Positions 29,498-38,720 are shown, counted from the first letter of the stretch. The stretch: DNA of 41,482 bases from Companilactobacillus tucceti DSM 20183 (GCF_001434665.1 NZ_AZDG01000021.1:1-41482), one strand, 5' to 3'. The notes: generated from the sequence alone by a model not told the origin. Program-made: numbers and translations.

Positions 29498-30187
29498 ATG
29501 AAAAATATAATGTTAAAGGGATTAATAATTATTGTTGCTTTAGTATTAATAATATTAGGACTAGTAATGTGGACTACCAATACTAATAGAAGAATGAATA
29601 TAAATGACTTTTCGATTAGTAGATTGACTGATAGAAAGTATGCTCTTTCCAGTAATTTGGATAGTATTTCGGTAACAACGCGGACTTCTAAAGTTAAGAT
29701 TGTTAGTGGGGATGCTTTAAAACTCAGTTTAAAAAATGTTTCGGATGATCAATACAAAGTTATAAACGATAATCATAAATTAACAATTGTGCAAAAGAAT
29801 AGTTCAACTCACAATTTAGAAATTGGTAAATCATCAGAAATTACTATTACAGTTCCTGATAATTTGAAGAGAATTAAGATAAATCAATTAAATGGGACTT
29901 TAAATCTTAAAGATTTAGAAGTTGAAAATTTAGCGATTGATCATCAAAATGGTTCAACTATAGCTGATAATCTAAAGATAGATGATAGAGGTACAATTAC
30001 TAAGAAGAATGGTAAAACTTCTTTAGATGGAGTAAATGTTAATGGATTATCAGTTTCTATCAAAAATGGTGGTTTTACTTTAAATGGAGTAAAAAAAATA
30101 AGTTCCAACAAAACTTATAATGACCACAAAAATCATCAATTGAAGATAAATAGTGGGTCAGGACAAGTTGTTGTCAAAACTAAATAA
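29498..30187 (+). CDS. DUF4097-type membrane-anchored beta-helix protein
   Basis: 229 residues: N-terminal membrane anchor (about 5-25) and an extracellular repeat region with the DUF4097 pattern of short strands (SISVTTRTSKVKIVSGD, ITITVPDNLKRIKINQLNGT, LAIDHQNGS, SVSIKNGGFTL, LKINSGSGQVVV). Such proteins accompany PspC and LiaF-type envelope-stress genes, and two PspC genes follow here. AGGGTAAG lies before ATG 29498. Confidence 0.75.
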   Translation: MKNIMLKGLIIIVALVLIILGLVMWTTNTNRRMNINDFSISRLTDRKYALSSNLDSISVTTRTSKVKIVSGDALKLSLKNVSDDQYKVINDNHKLTIVQKNSSTHNLEIGKSSEITITVPDNLKRIKINQLNGTLNLKDLEVENLAIDHQNGSTIADNLKIDDRGTITKKNGKTSLDGVNVNGLSVSIKNGGFTLNGVKKISSNKTYNDHKNHQLKINSGSGQVVVKTK

Positions 30188-30215
30188 TGTGACAAAAATG
30201 TAAGACGATTGTAAG
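30188..30215 (+). promoter_or_regulatory. three direct repeats with 11-base period before the pspC pair
   Basis: TGTGAC (30188), TGTAAG (30199) and TGTAAG (30210) are each separated by exactly 5 bases. Hexamers spaced by 5 bases are the normal binding layout for OmpR-family response regulators (compare TGTWA-type boxes of WalR/PhoP). The pspC genes start 65 bases downstream. Confidence 0.5.
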
Positions 30216-30280
30216 TGTCTTGAATGTACTTAGACTACTGAATCAATTATATTATTAATAAAGACAAGGGGGATTTAATT

Positions 30281-30466
30281 ATGCATATTCCAATTAAGAG
30301 ATCAAAAAATAATAGAATTATCGCAGGTGTTGTCGGTGGTATTGCTGAACATTATGGCTGGAATGCCGCAATTGCACGTGTACTCTGGGTAATAATTGCC
30401 CTAACACCACTTCCAGGAATTATTGCTTATTTAGTTCTATGGATGCTAATGGAGAATCCAGAATAG
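30281..30466 (+). CDS. PspC-domain protein, copy 1
   Basis: 61 residues: basic N-terminus (MHIPIKRSKNNRIIAGVVGG), then IAEHYGWNAAIARVLWVI and a membrane segment ending LVLWMLMENPE. This is the PspC domain (phage-shock/envelope stress) with one or two helices. AAGGGGG before ATG 30281. Its close paralogue is next in line. Confidence 0.9.
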   Translation: MHIPIKRSKNNRIIAGVVGGIAEHYGWNAAIARVLWVIIALTPLPGIIAYLVLWMLMENPE

Positions 30467-30475
30467 GAGGTAATC

Positions 30476-30664
30476 ATGCATATTCCAATTAAACGTTCAA
30501 AAACAAATCAAATTTTTGGTGGAGTTGTAGCTGGTCTTTGTGAACACTATGACTGGGATCCAGCAATTGGTCGAGTTTTGTATGTAGTATTGACGATTAC
30601 ACCTGTATTTCCTGGAATTATCGTTTACTTATTACTATGGCTTTTGATGGAAAAACCAGAATAA
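30476..30664 (+). CDS. PspC-domain protein, copy 2
   Basis: 62 residues, starting with the same MHIPIKRSK and ending LLWLLMEKPE; a tandem duplicate of copy 1, about 60 percent identical. ATG 30476 follows TAGGAGG at the end of copy 1, so both are translated from one mRNA. Pairs of PspC proteins may form hetero-oligomers in the membrane stress response; that is inference. Confidence 0.9.
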   Translation: MHIPIKRSKTNQIFGGVVAGLCEHYDWDPAIGRVLYVVLTITPVFPGIIVYLLLWLLMEKPE

Positions 30665-30679
30665 AATAATTATTAAAAT

Positions 30680-30726
30680 AAGCACGGTCAATAATTCAAT
30701 TTTTTGAATTATTGACCGTGCTTATT
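30680..30726. terminator. 20-bp perfect hairpin terminator (bidirectional)
   Basis: AAGCACGGTCAATAATTCAA pairs fully with its complement across TTTTT, then ATTTTT. It separates the pspC pair from the minus-strand immunity-like gene. Confidence 0.9.
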
Positions 30727-30729
30727 TTT

Positions 30730-31082
30730 CTAGTGATGTGGTATTTGTTCAGTGAAACTATAGAATTGTGATTTATCCGAGAAGTCAGCCATGTATTGTC
30801 CGTTTAGTCCAGCCTTTTGACCAAAATATCCAAGGTCAATGATAAGATCTTCTTCTGGTTTTAGAAAATGAATTTTACCCTTTAAAGCCATACTACGGAT
30901 GTAATTTATCATTTTGATAACTAGTGATTCAGGATTTTTGTTCGTATCGATTTTTTTTCTACCTGATTTAAAACATCGATAATATCTAGTAATTTAGGTG
31001 ATTGATTTTCGTATGATAATAACCCCTTAACTAGACTTTCGATTACTAACTTTGCATCTGAACTGGTTTTTACTTCAGTCAT
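30730..31082 (-). pseudogene. bacteriocin-immunity-like gene split by an A8 frameshift
   Basis: Minus-strand ATG 31082 has a GGGGAAAA site and opens 53 residues (MTEVKTSSDAKLVIESLVKG...) that stop at 30921-30923. With one extra A in the A8 run at 30951-30958, the frame runs on as IDTNKNPESLVIKMINYIRS and ends at 30730 after a typical immunity-like C-terminus (GQYMADFSDKSQFYSF). The joined product of about 117 residues is a helical bundle like the EntA-type/pediocin-like bacteriocin immunity proteins. No bacteriocin gene is nearby. Either a pseudogene, a phase-variable gene, or a sequencing error in the homopolymer. Confidence 0.6.
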
Positions 31083-31149
31083 AATTTTCCCCCTATGGAT
31101 TTATGCAATACCAATACTAATTTTAAAATAAAAATTGATATTAATCAAT

Positions 31150-31728
31150 TTATCTAAAGTCACCATTTAATAATGAAACTAAATATTTGTCAGCAGTTTT
31201 AGTATCAATATCGGGTTGTTCAAATAGGCACCACTCTAATACAGCAATTATTAAGTCACTATAAAACCGTGCAAGTAATTTTGCTGGTACCTCTATTTGA
31301 GTATTTGTTTCACAGTAATCGTAAACAAGATTGTTTGCTTCTTGACGTAAGTATCCTGACATGCTGTGCCAAAGATTTGAATCGACACCATTATTTTTAG
31401 TTATGTTTTTTACTAAATTTTGATGACGGTTGAAAAAATCTAATAGTAAATTGAATATGCTCGTGATTCCTTCTTCATCATCTGAATCGTCTGAAATTTT
31501 AGACAGAATATCTTTTCCAATATAAGACCAAAAGTATTGGAGTAAATCATACTTGTCATCAAAATAATTATAGAAAGTGGCACGTGGATATTCACTTTTT
31601 ATGCAAATATCATTCACGGTTATTTTGTCGAATTCTTTTTCGCTTAACGCTTCAAATAGAGCCACGCGAAAGGCTTTAAGTGTTCGCTTTGCGCCTAGTG
31701 TCAGGTGCTGAGTTACGTCGATTTTCAT
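31150..31728 (-). CDS. TetR/AcrR-family regulator
   Basis: 192 residues: N-terminal HTH at about 14-62 with KITVNDICIKSEYPRATFYNYFDDKYDLL, the typical TetR recognition block; the C-terminal ligand domain is variable. GGTGAG precedes ATG 31728 (minus). It is divergent from the MMPL exporter gene at 32024, the usual arrangement for a local repressor of a drug or lipid exporter. Confidence 0.92.
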   Translation of the reverse strand: MKIDVTQHLTLGAKRTLKAFRVALFEALSEKEFDKITVNDICIKSEYPRATFYNYFDDKYDLLQYFWSYIGKDILSKISDDSDDEEGITSIFNLLLDFFNRHQNLVKNITKNNGVDSNLWHSMSGYLRQEANNLVYDYCETNTQIEVPAKLLARFYSDLIIAVLEWCLFEQPDIDTKTADKYLVSLLNGDFR

Positions 31729-32023
31729 TTTTCATCTCACCCTAATATAAATATATCTCAATAATTTGACCTTAACATATGTTTATATTTTTACAAGTGC
31801 AAAAATGTAACCGATTTAAATTTTCAATAAATTTTTGATTTTTCAAGTTAACTAGGAAAAGGGTTTTCACTTTTTTGCACTTTGGATAAATATGTCTAAA
31901 TTTTAACAGTAATTTAGTGATTGTCCCTTGCCTATAGTAGAAAATAATTTTATTATTATCTTTGTGTTTGACAACTGTCAATTATTTTACACTTGAATTG
32001 ATTATGGGATTGGGAGTATAGGA
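31729..32023. promoter_or_regulatory. divergent region between TetR and MMPL genes with palindrome
   Basis: 295 bases, no gene. TTGACA-AC-TGTCAA at 31968-31981 is a perfect inverted repeat, 43 bases before the MMPL start, and contains a -35-like TTGACA, so it may be the TetR operator on the exporter promoter. A T-rich stretch with TTTACA lies further left. Confidence 0.5.
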
Positions 32024-35000
32024 ATGAAGTGGATTACTAAAAAATATACAGCAGCACTGATTTTATGGGTCGTTGTTGTTTTGGCCGCAATCTTTGCAAT
32101 GCCAAATGTTTCTCAGTTAGTTCGTGATAATGGTGCAATTACATTACCAAGTTATACTGAGAGCCAAAAGGCTAAAAAGATTGAGAAAAAGGCTAATGGA
32201 AATAAGTCAGTAAGGACTTATACAGCTGTTTTTAATGATACGGATAACACAAAATTATCTAAAAAACAGTCTGAAGATATTACTGACAAATTAAATCAAT
32301 TACAAAATACAAGTTATCTTAAGATCAATAAGGTAATGGGTCCAAGCGATAATGCTCAAACTAAAAAGCAATTGATTGCTAAGGATAAGACAACACAATT
32401 AGCACAAATTACTGTTAAGAGCAGTGGAGAGATAAGTAAGCAAGTTGATGAATTACAAAGTCAATTAAAGATTTCTGGTATCAAGACATATGTTACAGGT
32501 TCTGATGCTTTGAATGATGACTTTACAACAGTTACTGAAAAGGGTATCCAAAAGACTGAGGTCATCGCGGTTATCTTTATCTTCATTGTTTTGATCTTAG
32601 TTTTCAGATCACCTATTGTACCTTTGATTTCATTATTAAATGTTGGTGTTTCATTTATTACCGCATTGAGTATCGTAATGAATTTAGCGGAAAAGGCTAA
32701 TTTTCCAATTTCTAACTTTACCCAAGTATTCTTGGTGGTTGTTCTATTCGGAATTGGTACTGATTACAATATCTTGCTCTATAATTACTTTAAGGGTGCG
32801 CTTTCTAGAGGAATGTCGGCTGTAGAAGCTGCTCATGATGCGCAGCGACACGGTGGACGTACGATCCTCTACAGTGGAATATCAGTTTTGATTGGATTTA
32901 CGGTTTTAGCATTAGCTAAATTCGAGTTCTATCAAAGTGCGGTTGCCGTTGCAATCGGTGTTCTAGTATTACTAGCAGTGTTATTAACTTTGAACATGTT
33001 CTTTATGGAAACGCTTGGCGCTAAGATGTTTTGGCCAAGTAAAATCGGTAGCGGTTCTGGTAAGAGTCGTATCTGGTATGGATTATCTCGTTCAGCTTTA
33101 GCATATCCAGTTGTTATTATTGCTGTTGTTGCTGTAATGGGTATTCCATTCTTAATAAATTCAAATTCACATTTGAACTTTAATAATGCCGATGAGGTTC
33201 CAAATACATATCAAGCAAAACGTGGTTATGAAGTTATTCAAGATCACTTTAGTAAAGGAATGTCAGCTCCAGCAACAGTTTATATTCAAAGTGATTCTAA
33301 GTTGAATACTCAAGAAAAACTTGCTGCTATTGATGATTTAACTCAATATCTTAAAAAAGAACCTGGTGTTAAAACTGTAGCCTCAGCTACACAACCAGGT
33401 GGTAGTAAAATTAAGAGTATGTATCTAAAGGATCAATTAGATACTATTAATAATGGTTTAACTGCTTCAGAAAAAGGTATTGCAGAAATAAAAGCTGGTT
33501 TGAATTCTGCTAATAACCAACTAAAAGCTTCAAATATTAGTGGAAGTACAGCTCAAGTACAACAATTGGCTAATGGTACTAGTCAACTACAAAGTGGTGC
33601 TCAACAATTATCAAGCGGTATTAATGAATATACTAGTGGAGTTTCAAGTGTAAATAGTGGACTTCAAAGTGCTAATAGTTCATTACCAGCTTTGACAAGC
33701 GGAGTATCAACTTTGGCAAGCAGTTCTCAACAATTAACTTCAGGTTTGTCACAATTACAAAGCCAAGTTAGTGGATTATCTGCTCAAGCTAGTCAAATTA
33801 TGGCTATGTTAGCAAGTTCAGGACAAAATACTTCTGCTATGGCATCTCAAATGGGTGCTTTGCAAAGCGCAATTAGTCAATTATCATCTGGTTCTGCTGC
33901 AATTTCTGGTGGTATGACACAACTACAAAGTCAAGTACCAGCATTAACTTCTGGTATGTCTACTTTATCAAATGGTACAAGTACTTTGGCAGCTACAAGT
34001 CCAACATTAACAAGTGGTGGTCAAAGTGTTGCTAGTGGAGCTGCAACGGTTAATAGTGGTGTTCAACAAATGAATACTCAACTTCAAGCAATGGCTGCAC
34101 AAATTACAGAATTAGAAGATGGTCTAACAAGTGCTAGTGATGGTCTTGATACTTTGGCACAAGGTAATTCAAGTATGAAATCATACTTAGGCGAATTGCA
34201 AAAGTCATATATTGGAAATGATTTCTATCTTCCAAAAGCTTCTATTAAGAGTCCTGTCTTTAAACCATCATTAGATGCTTATATGGATAAGGATCGTAAG
34301 ATTGCTGAATTGACACTTGTCTTTAAGGGTGATCCAAATAGTGAAAAAGTTTCTGGACAATTGAAGACTATTCAATCGGATATGAAGTCTAGATTAAAAC
34401 ATGGTGCTCTAAAGAACGCTAAAGTTGCAGTTGGTGGACAAACTTCTGAAAACAATGATCTACGTAAGTTAGCTAACGGAGACTTTGGACGTACAGCAAT
34501 TATTATGACAATTGGTATTGGGATTGCTTTGATAGTTGTTACAGAGTCGATCTTGCAACCAATGACGATTATTGGAACATTGTTATTAACATATGAAGCT
34601 TCAATGGGAATAACTCGCTTTGTATCTCGTGTAGCATTAGGAGACTCAATGTTGAGTTGGAATACACCATTCTTTACATTTATTATGTTAATGGCTTTAG
34701 GTGTTGATTATAGTATCTTCTTAATGGTTCGTTTCAAGGATGAAAAGGAATCTGATTTGAAGGTTAGAATGCTAAATGCCGCAACCGCTATAGGTTCAGT
34801 CGTTATTTCAGCAGCAATTATTTTGAGTGGTACATTTGCTGCTTTGATACCATCAGGCGTAACAACTTTGATCCAGGTTGCTTTAGGTGTTATCTTTGGA
34901 TTGATTATTTTAGTAATATTCCTTCCATTGACACTATCATCATTGATCAGTATGACTACTTGGCATGAAAATAGAATTCATCGAGTAACTCAACCTAAAA

Positions 35001-35047
35001 AAGGTATTAATAATCGTAAGAAAAAGAAATCAGAAACAACTGATTAA
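32024..35047 (+). CDS. MMPL/RND-family exporter
   Basis: 1007 residues. Layout: TM1 (about 9-28), first extracellular loop (to about 178), helices TM2-6 (about 180-330) with the core motif GTDYNILLYNYFKG, TM7 near 365, a long Ser/Gln/Gly coiled region (about 470-720) with repeated LxSG-type heptads as in YhgE/Pip-like proteins, TM8-12 (about 825-980) with GVDYSIFLMVRFKDEKE, and a basic tail. The D-Y pairs are the usual proton-relay sites. It exports lipids, drugs or envelope molecules; substrate unknown. The gene upstream on the other strand is a TetR regulator. Confidence 0.9.
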   Translation: MKWITKKYTAALILWVVVVLAAIFAMPNVSQLVRDNGAITLPSYTESQKAKKIEKKANGNKSVRTYTAVFNDTDNTKLSKKQSEDITDKLNQLQNTSYLKINKVMGPSDNAQTKKQLIAKDKTTQLAQITVKSSGEISKQVDELQSQLKISGIKTYVTGSDALNDDFTTVTEKGIQKTEVIAVIFIFIVLILVFRSPIVPLISLLNVGVSFITALSIVMNLAEKANFPISNFTQVFLVVVLFGIGTDYNILLYNYFKGALSRGMSAVEAAHDAQRHGGRTILYSGISVLIGFTVLALAKFEFYQSAVAVAIGVLVLLAVLLTLNMFFMETLGAKMFWPSKIGSGSGKSRIWYGLSRSALAYPVVIIAVVAVMGIPFLINSNSHLNFNNADEVPNTYQAKRGYEVIQDHFSKGMSAPATVYIQSDSKLNTQEKLAAIDDLTQYLKKEPGVKTVASATQPGGSKIKSMYLKDQLDTINNGLTASEKGIAEIKAGLNSANNQLKASNISGSTAQVQQLANGTSQLQSGAQQLSSGINEYTSGVSSVNSGLQSANSSLPALTSGVSTLASSSQQLTSGLSQLQSQVSGLSAQASQIMAMLASSGQNTSAMASQMGALQSAISQLSSGSAAISGGMTQLQSQVPALTSGMSTLSNGTSTLAATSPTLTSGGQSVASGAATVNSGVQQMNTQLQAMAAQITELEDGLTSASDGLDTLAQGNSSMKSYLGELQKSYIGNDFYLPKASIKSPVFKPSLDAYMDKDRKIAELTLVFKGDPNSEKVSGQLKTIQSDMKSRLKHGALKNAKVAVGGQTSENNDLRKLANGDFGRTAIIMTIGIGIALIVVTESILQPMTIIGTLLLTYEASMGITRFVSRVALGDSMLSWNTPFFTFIMLMALGVDYSIFLMVRFKDEKESDLKVRMLNAATAIGSVVISAAIILSGTFAALIPSGVTTLIQVALGVIFGLIILVIFLPLTLSSLISMTTWHENRIHRVTQPKKGINNRKKKKSETTD

Positions 35048-35054
35048 ATAAGGA

Positions 35055-35165
35055 GTGTGACAAAAGGCGGTTTGCCACCGGAACATAGCCTAGAGACACG
35101 AATGATTGGCACTATCAATCATTTGTGGTTCGTAGCTATGTGGAGGTTGCAGCTTTTTGTTGCAC
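35055..35165. repeat. 111-base imperfect inverted repeat (MITE/REP-like or sRNA)
   Basis: The left half starting GTGTGACAAAAGGCGG pairs with the right half ending GCTTTTTGTTGCAC; inside, ACATAGC pairs with GCTATGT and CGAATGATTG with CAATCATTTG. The whole stretch folds back on itself. It has no ORF, lies in the gap after the MMPL gene, and resembles small non-autonomous repeat elements found in intergenic regions. Confidence 0.5.
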
Positions 35166-35191
35166 GTTTAGGATATAAAAGTTTGTAGACG

Positions 35192-35230
35192 AAAATAGGG
35201 GTTGTGACTTATGTCACGACCCCTATTTTT
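35192..35230. terminator. bidirectional terminator between MMPL and permease genes
   Basis: AAAATAGGGGTTGTGAC and GTCACGACCCCTATTTT form a 17-bp stem (one T-G pair) with a short loop and T runs on both strands. Confidence 0.92.
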
Positions 35231-35242
35231 TGTAAGCATAGA

Positions 35243-36865
35243 TTATATCTCGACTTCTTTTAAATCGTGTTGCTTGTGACCACAAAGGTATATTAAAGTG
35301 CATCCGATGACAGTTATAACAATCATTAGCCAAATAGAATTACGAGCATGTGTGCCGCCAATATAAAGGTCTCCAACGATAGTAGCAAGTAAAGCAATGG
35401 TGATACCGATCCATTGACGTTGAGTAAAGGCAGCTCCTTTATTACTACGATCTTCACGTTTAGTTAAGTAAGGCAATATAGCGCCTAATCCTACTAGAGA
35501 AGCAATTGCAACAATATTAATTATTAGTTCGTACCACCAAGTAGCTGACATTGATGGTACATCCTTTGGACCCATTCCAAAAATAGTTGCAGCCAGAGTA
35601 ATTAGCAAACACCACCAACCAATAATTTGGGCTATTTTGTCATTTTTGATAAAAGTGTAATCGGATGGAAATTCATTACTTCTTCTACGTACTTGAATAA
35701 AAGCAAAGAATACCCAACAAGTTACTCCAGGAGAAATTATTCCGTTCAAATTAAGTAACCAATCAAATACATCCAACATACTTGGTAAAAATATTCCAAG
35801 CATCATGATGAAAGCACTAAGTCCGCAGGTTAAGAGGTAACCATTAATTGGAAGTCCTGATGCGGTAGTTTTTTGAAGTATTTTTGGTATGTATTTACTT
35901 CCGGTATCTGAAATAAGCATCCTAGTCATTGCATCAAGTAAGACTGCAAGTAGGGCTGATAAATAAAGTATTTCTGTAAGAGCAAAAATATACATAAAAA
36001 TATTTCCAAGATGAAAATGTTGACCTAGAGCTTGAAATGCGTAGTAAGATCCATTCATCTTTAAATCGGTTGGTAGATGATAAGCATTGAAGAAAACACT
36101 TAAAGAAAAAGAACCGAAAATCGTTAAAAACCCAGTCATTGCTGCTAACATGATCATGGCTTTCGGGAATTCTTTTTGTGGATTACGCATTTTAGTTATA
36201 AAAGGAGCGATAGATTCTGCACCGTTGATTCCATAAATCAATAAACCAATGGTTGTTAGATAATGGAAGTCGAATTTTGGCATTAATGCCTTTGCTGTTA
36301 TTGGCTCTGTTTCAATATGTCCACCCATAGACAAGGCTGTAAAAGTCATAACAACAAATAAAACAGTCATGCTGAACATTGCTATTCCGCCAACTTTGCT
36401 AAGAAATTCCATTGAATTTTTAAATTTAGATTGAATGTAAATAAAGACGATAAAAACTACCAAAGTTAAAAGAGCAAATCCACTATTTGATAATTGATCT
36501 TGTAAATTAGCAGTCCCATTTATCAACCAACCAATACCGATAACAATCGTATTAGCAGTATCTACAATATAAGGAATTGATGCTGCCCAATGAGTCCAAG
36601 CGGTTAAATATCCCATAAAATCGCCGTTGGTACCTCGTACCCATGATGAAAGACCGCCAGTTTCATGGTTGAATGCTGACCCTAGATGTCCAACCATCAT
36701 TGAATAGGGGACAACATATAATACTATCATTAGGATCCAAGATATTATTACGCTTAATCCTTGATTTTGAAAATTATAAATTAGGTCATCGAACCCAACA
36801 ACCGTAACAAACCCCATTAATGCAAGCGTAGGCCAGTTAATGTATTTTTTATTTGGATCTTTCAT
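35243..36865 (-). CDS. APC-superfamily amino acid permease
   Basis: 540 residues from ATG 36865 (TTG 36880 is a worse start; GGGGG lies before). About twelve to fourteen helices. N-terminal block ALMGFVTVVGFDDLIYNFQN and the sixth-helix region LIYGINGAESIAPFITKMRNPQKEFPKA are typical of the amino-acid/polyamine/organocation family, the latter of glutamate/GABA-type antiporters. Substrate not fixed. A cre site upstream suggests CcpA control. Confidence 0.87.
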   Translation of the reverse strand: MKDPNKKYINWPTLALMGFVTVVGFDDLIYNFQNQGLSVIISWILMIVLYVVPYSMMVGHLGSAFNHETGGLSSWVRGTNGDFMGYLTAWTHWAASIPYIVDTANTIVIGIGWLINGTANLQDQLSNSGFALLTLVVFIVFIYIQSKFKNSMEFLSKVGGIAMFSMTVLFVVMTFTALSMGGHIETEPITAKALMPKFDFHYLTTIGLLIYGINGAESIAPFITKMRNPQKEFPKAMIMLAAMTGFLTIFGSFSLSVFFNAYHLPTDLKMNGSYYAFQALGQHFHLGNIFMYIFALTEILYLSALLAVLLDAMTRMLISDTGSKYIPKILQKTTASGLPINGYLLTCGLSAFIMMLGIFLPSMLDVFDWLLNLNGIISPGVTCWVFFAFIQVRRRSNEFPSDYTFIKNDKIAQIIGWWCLLITLAATIFGMGPKDVPSMSATWWYELIINIVAIASLVGLGAILPYLTKREDRSNKGAAFTQRQWIGITIALLATIVGDLYIGGTHARNSIWLMIVITVIGCTLIYLCGHKQHDLKEVEI

Positions 36866-37180
36866 AATGAAAGCCCCCAATCACTTAAACAGATTTGTGA
36901 ATTAATGTTTAAATAATTTGTGGTCTCAAATTAGTTACAACATATATTTTTATATCAATTTTTCAGTGTTAATACAATAGATTTTACTAAAAAAAGTCAA
37001 AAAGTTGTAAACGTTTCCATTACTCTAGGACAAGAGCTTTAATGGATAACAAGAAATATCAAAAATGTATATTCAATCTTTATTATCATTTATATTCATT
37101 GCTTGTATATTTTTTGTGTGACTTCATTGAATAAATGATAATGATATATATTTCACAATTACTAAGGGATGTTTTAATGT
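36866..37180. promoter_or_regulatory. intergenic region with cre site
   Basis: About 315 bases without a gene. TGTAAACGTTTCCA (37006-37019) fits the CcpA cre consensus TGWAANCGNTNWCA at all but one position. It sits about 140 bases upstream of the permease start on the minus strand, a usual place for catabolite control. The rest is AT-rich with no further signal I can support. Confidence 0.65.
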
Positions 37181-37186
37181 ATACAC

Positions 37187-37228
37187 AAAAAAACAACTGA
37201 GCAAAACTTATTAGTCTTTCTCAGTTGC
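37187..37228 (-). terminator. terminator of coaBC
   Basis: On the minus strand CAACTGAG pairs with CTCAGTTG and is followed by seven T; it lies directly after the coaBC stop. Confidence 0.85.
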
Positions 37229-37241
37229 TTTGTATGAACTT

Positions 37242-38447
37242 TTATTTTTTAATATTTTTTTCGTAGAACTTCCAGAATTTAGCAGCAACATCATCTTTTG
37301 ACATCAAAGGCCAAGTTACTGGTTCTTTATTATTTTGTATTACCGTTATCTCATTTGTATCGGTATTAAATCCTGAACCAACTTTTGATACGTCGTTTGC
37401 TAAAATCATATCTACGTTTTTTTCATGTAACTTTTTTTGAGCATATGGAATTAGATTTTCTGTTTCTGCGGCAAATCCTACAACGAATTGATCTGTTTTT
37501 TTCTTTGAAATTTCTTTCAAGATGTCAGGATTCTTCTGAAGTTTGATCGTGTAAATATCTTCATCATTATTCTTTTTTATCTTTTGTTCGGCTTTGTGGA
37601 CGGGCCTAAAGTCGGAAACAGCTGCTGCCATTACTAAAACATCAGTCATGGCAAAGGTTTCTTCTAGTTTTTTTTGCATCTCAATTGCGGTTGATACATG
37701 AACTTCTTCAATATTAGGAGAACTTATTGGATCATGAACGGTGCTTATCAATGTAACATGCGCTCCCATGTCAGCAGCTACGTTAGCAAGTGCAATTCCC
37801 ATTTTTCCAGAAGACCTATTTCCAATAAAACGAACTGGATCAATGGCTTCTTGAGTTCCGCCTGCTGTTACAATTACGTTAGTTCCAGCTAGTACTGGCT
37901 TAGTAAAAGTCTTATAGATCTCTACCATGATATTTTGAAGGTCAGGTAATCGTCCTTTACCGGTTTCTCCTTCAGCAAGAAAACCAGAATCAGGTTGCAC
38001 AACGGTAATATCCATTAATGCTAACGTTCTAAGATTTTTTTGAACAGCAGGGTTTTCCCACATAGTCGTATTCATTGCTGGAAAAACAATTTTGGGTGCA
38101 TCTGTTGCCAATAAAGTTGTAGTAGCTAAATCATCAGCTATACCATTTGAGATTTTGGCAATTATGTTAGCTGTTGCTGGAAGGATAATTGCTAAATCAG
38201 TCCAACGAGCTAATTTAATGTGAGGGATAAAGTCGTCGTTACTAGATTGTGCTGTGAAATTATCAGTTAAAACTGGTCTTTGACTAAGAGTAGCAAAAGT
38301 CAGCGGAGTTACAAATTTTTGAGCCGCCTCTGTCATAACTACTTGAACACAAGCCTCCGCTTTTATCAATTCTCTGACGACACTTAGTGCCTTGTAGGCT
38401 GCAATACCACCTGAAACGTAAAGTGTTACATGCTTATCTTTTAACAT
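37242..38447 (-). CDS. coaBC: bifunctional phosphopantothenoylcysteine decarboxylase / phosphopantothenate-cysteine ligase
   Basis: Makes 4'-phosphopantetheine in coenzyme A synthesis. 401 residues from ATG 38447 with GAGGTG upstream. CoaC domain (1-175): GGIAAYKAL, catalytic H76, PAMNTTMW with N126. In the substrate clamp the usual Cys (ACGxxGxGR) is replaced: LAEGETGKGRL has E159, a variant I believe also occurs in other lactobacilli. CoaB domain (about 188-401): VTAGGTQEAIDPVRFIGNRS, SSGKMG, and KLQKNPDILKEI with the conserved Lys. Monocistronic. Confidence 0.95.
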   Translation of the reverse strand: MLKDKHVTLYVSGGIAAYKALSVVRELIKAEACVQVVMTEAAQKFVTPLTFATLSQRPVLTDNFTAQSSNDDFIPHIKLARWTDLAIILPATANIIAKISNGIADDLATTTLLATDAPKIVFPAMNTTMWENPAVQKNLRTLALMDITVVQPDSGFLAEGETGKGRLPDLQNIMVEIYKTFTKPVLAGTNVIVTAGGTQEAIDPVRFIGNRSSGKMGIALANVAADMGAHVTLISTVHDPISSPNIEEVHVSTAIEMQKKLEETFAMTDVLVMAAAVSDFRPVHKAEQKIKKNNDEDIYTIKLQKNPDILKEISKKKTDQFVVGFAAETENLIPYAQKKLHEKNVDMILANDVSKVGSGFNTDTNEITVIQNNKEPVTWPLMSKDDVAAKFWKFYEKNIKK

Positions 38448-38528
38448 ATGTTCACCTCAAAAGCTTTTCTTTCCTCTATTATACATGTTTTATTATATGA
38501 TAAAATTTTTAGTAACAGGGGGATCAGC

Positions 38529-38720
38529 ATGTATACGTCAACTATTGTTATAATTATTGCCATTTTGCTATTCATGGTTAGTAACAATTTTTTGTTAAGT
38601 ACTTTTCAAAATCTTGGATTAAACTTTTGGGCAAGTGAAGTAATAATTGGAATTATTATCTTATTAGTTGTTTTCTTGATTTATAAATTTATTTTGAAGA
38701 AAATTTTTGATAAAAAATAA
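38529..38720 (+). CDS. 63-residue small membrane protein
   Basis: From ATG 38529 behind AGGGGGATC. Two hydrophobic helices (about 5-22 and 38-58) and a Lys-rich C-terminus (KFILKKIFDKK). An upstream extension to 38448 has no ribosome site and is unlikely. It lies between coaBC (divergent) and the GH3 gene. No family recognised. Confidence 0.6.
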   Translation: MYTSTIVIIIAILLFMVSNNFLLSTFQNLGLNFWASEVIIGIIILLVVFLIYKFILKKIFDKK

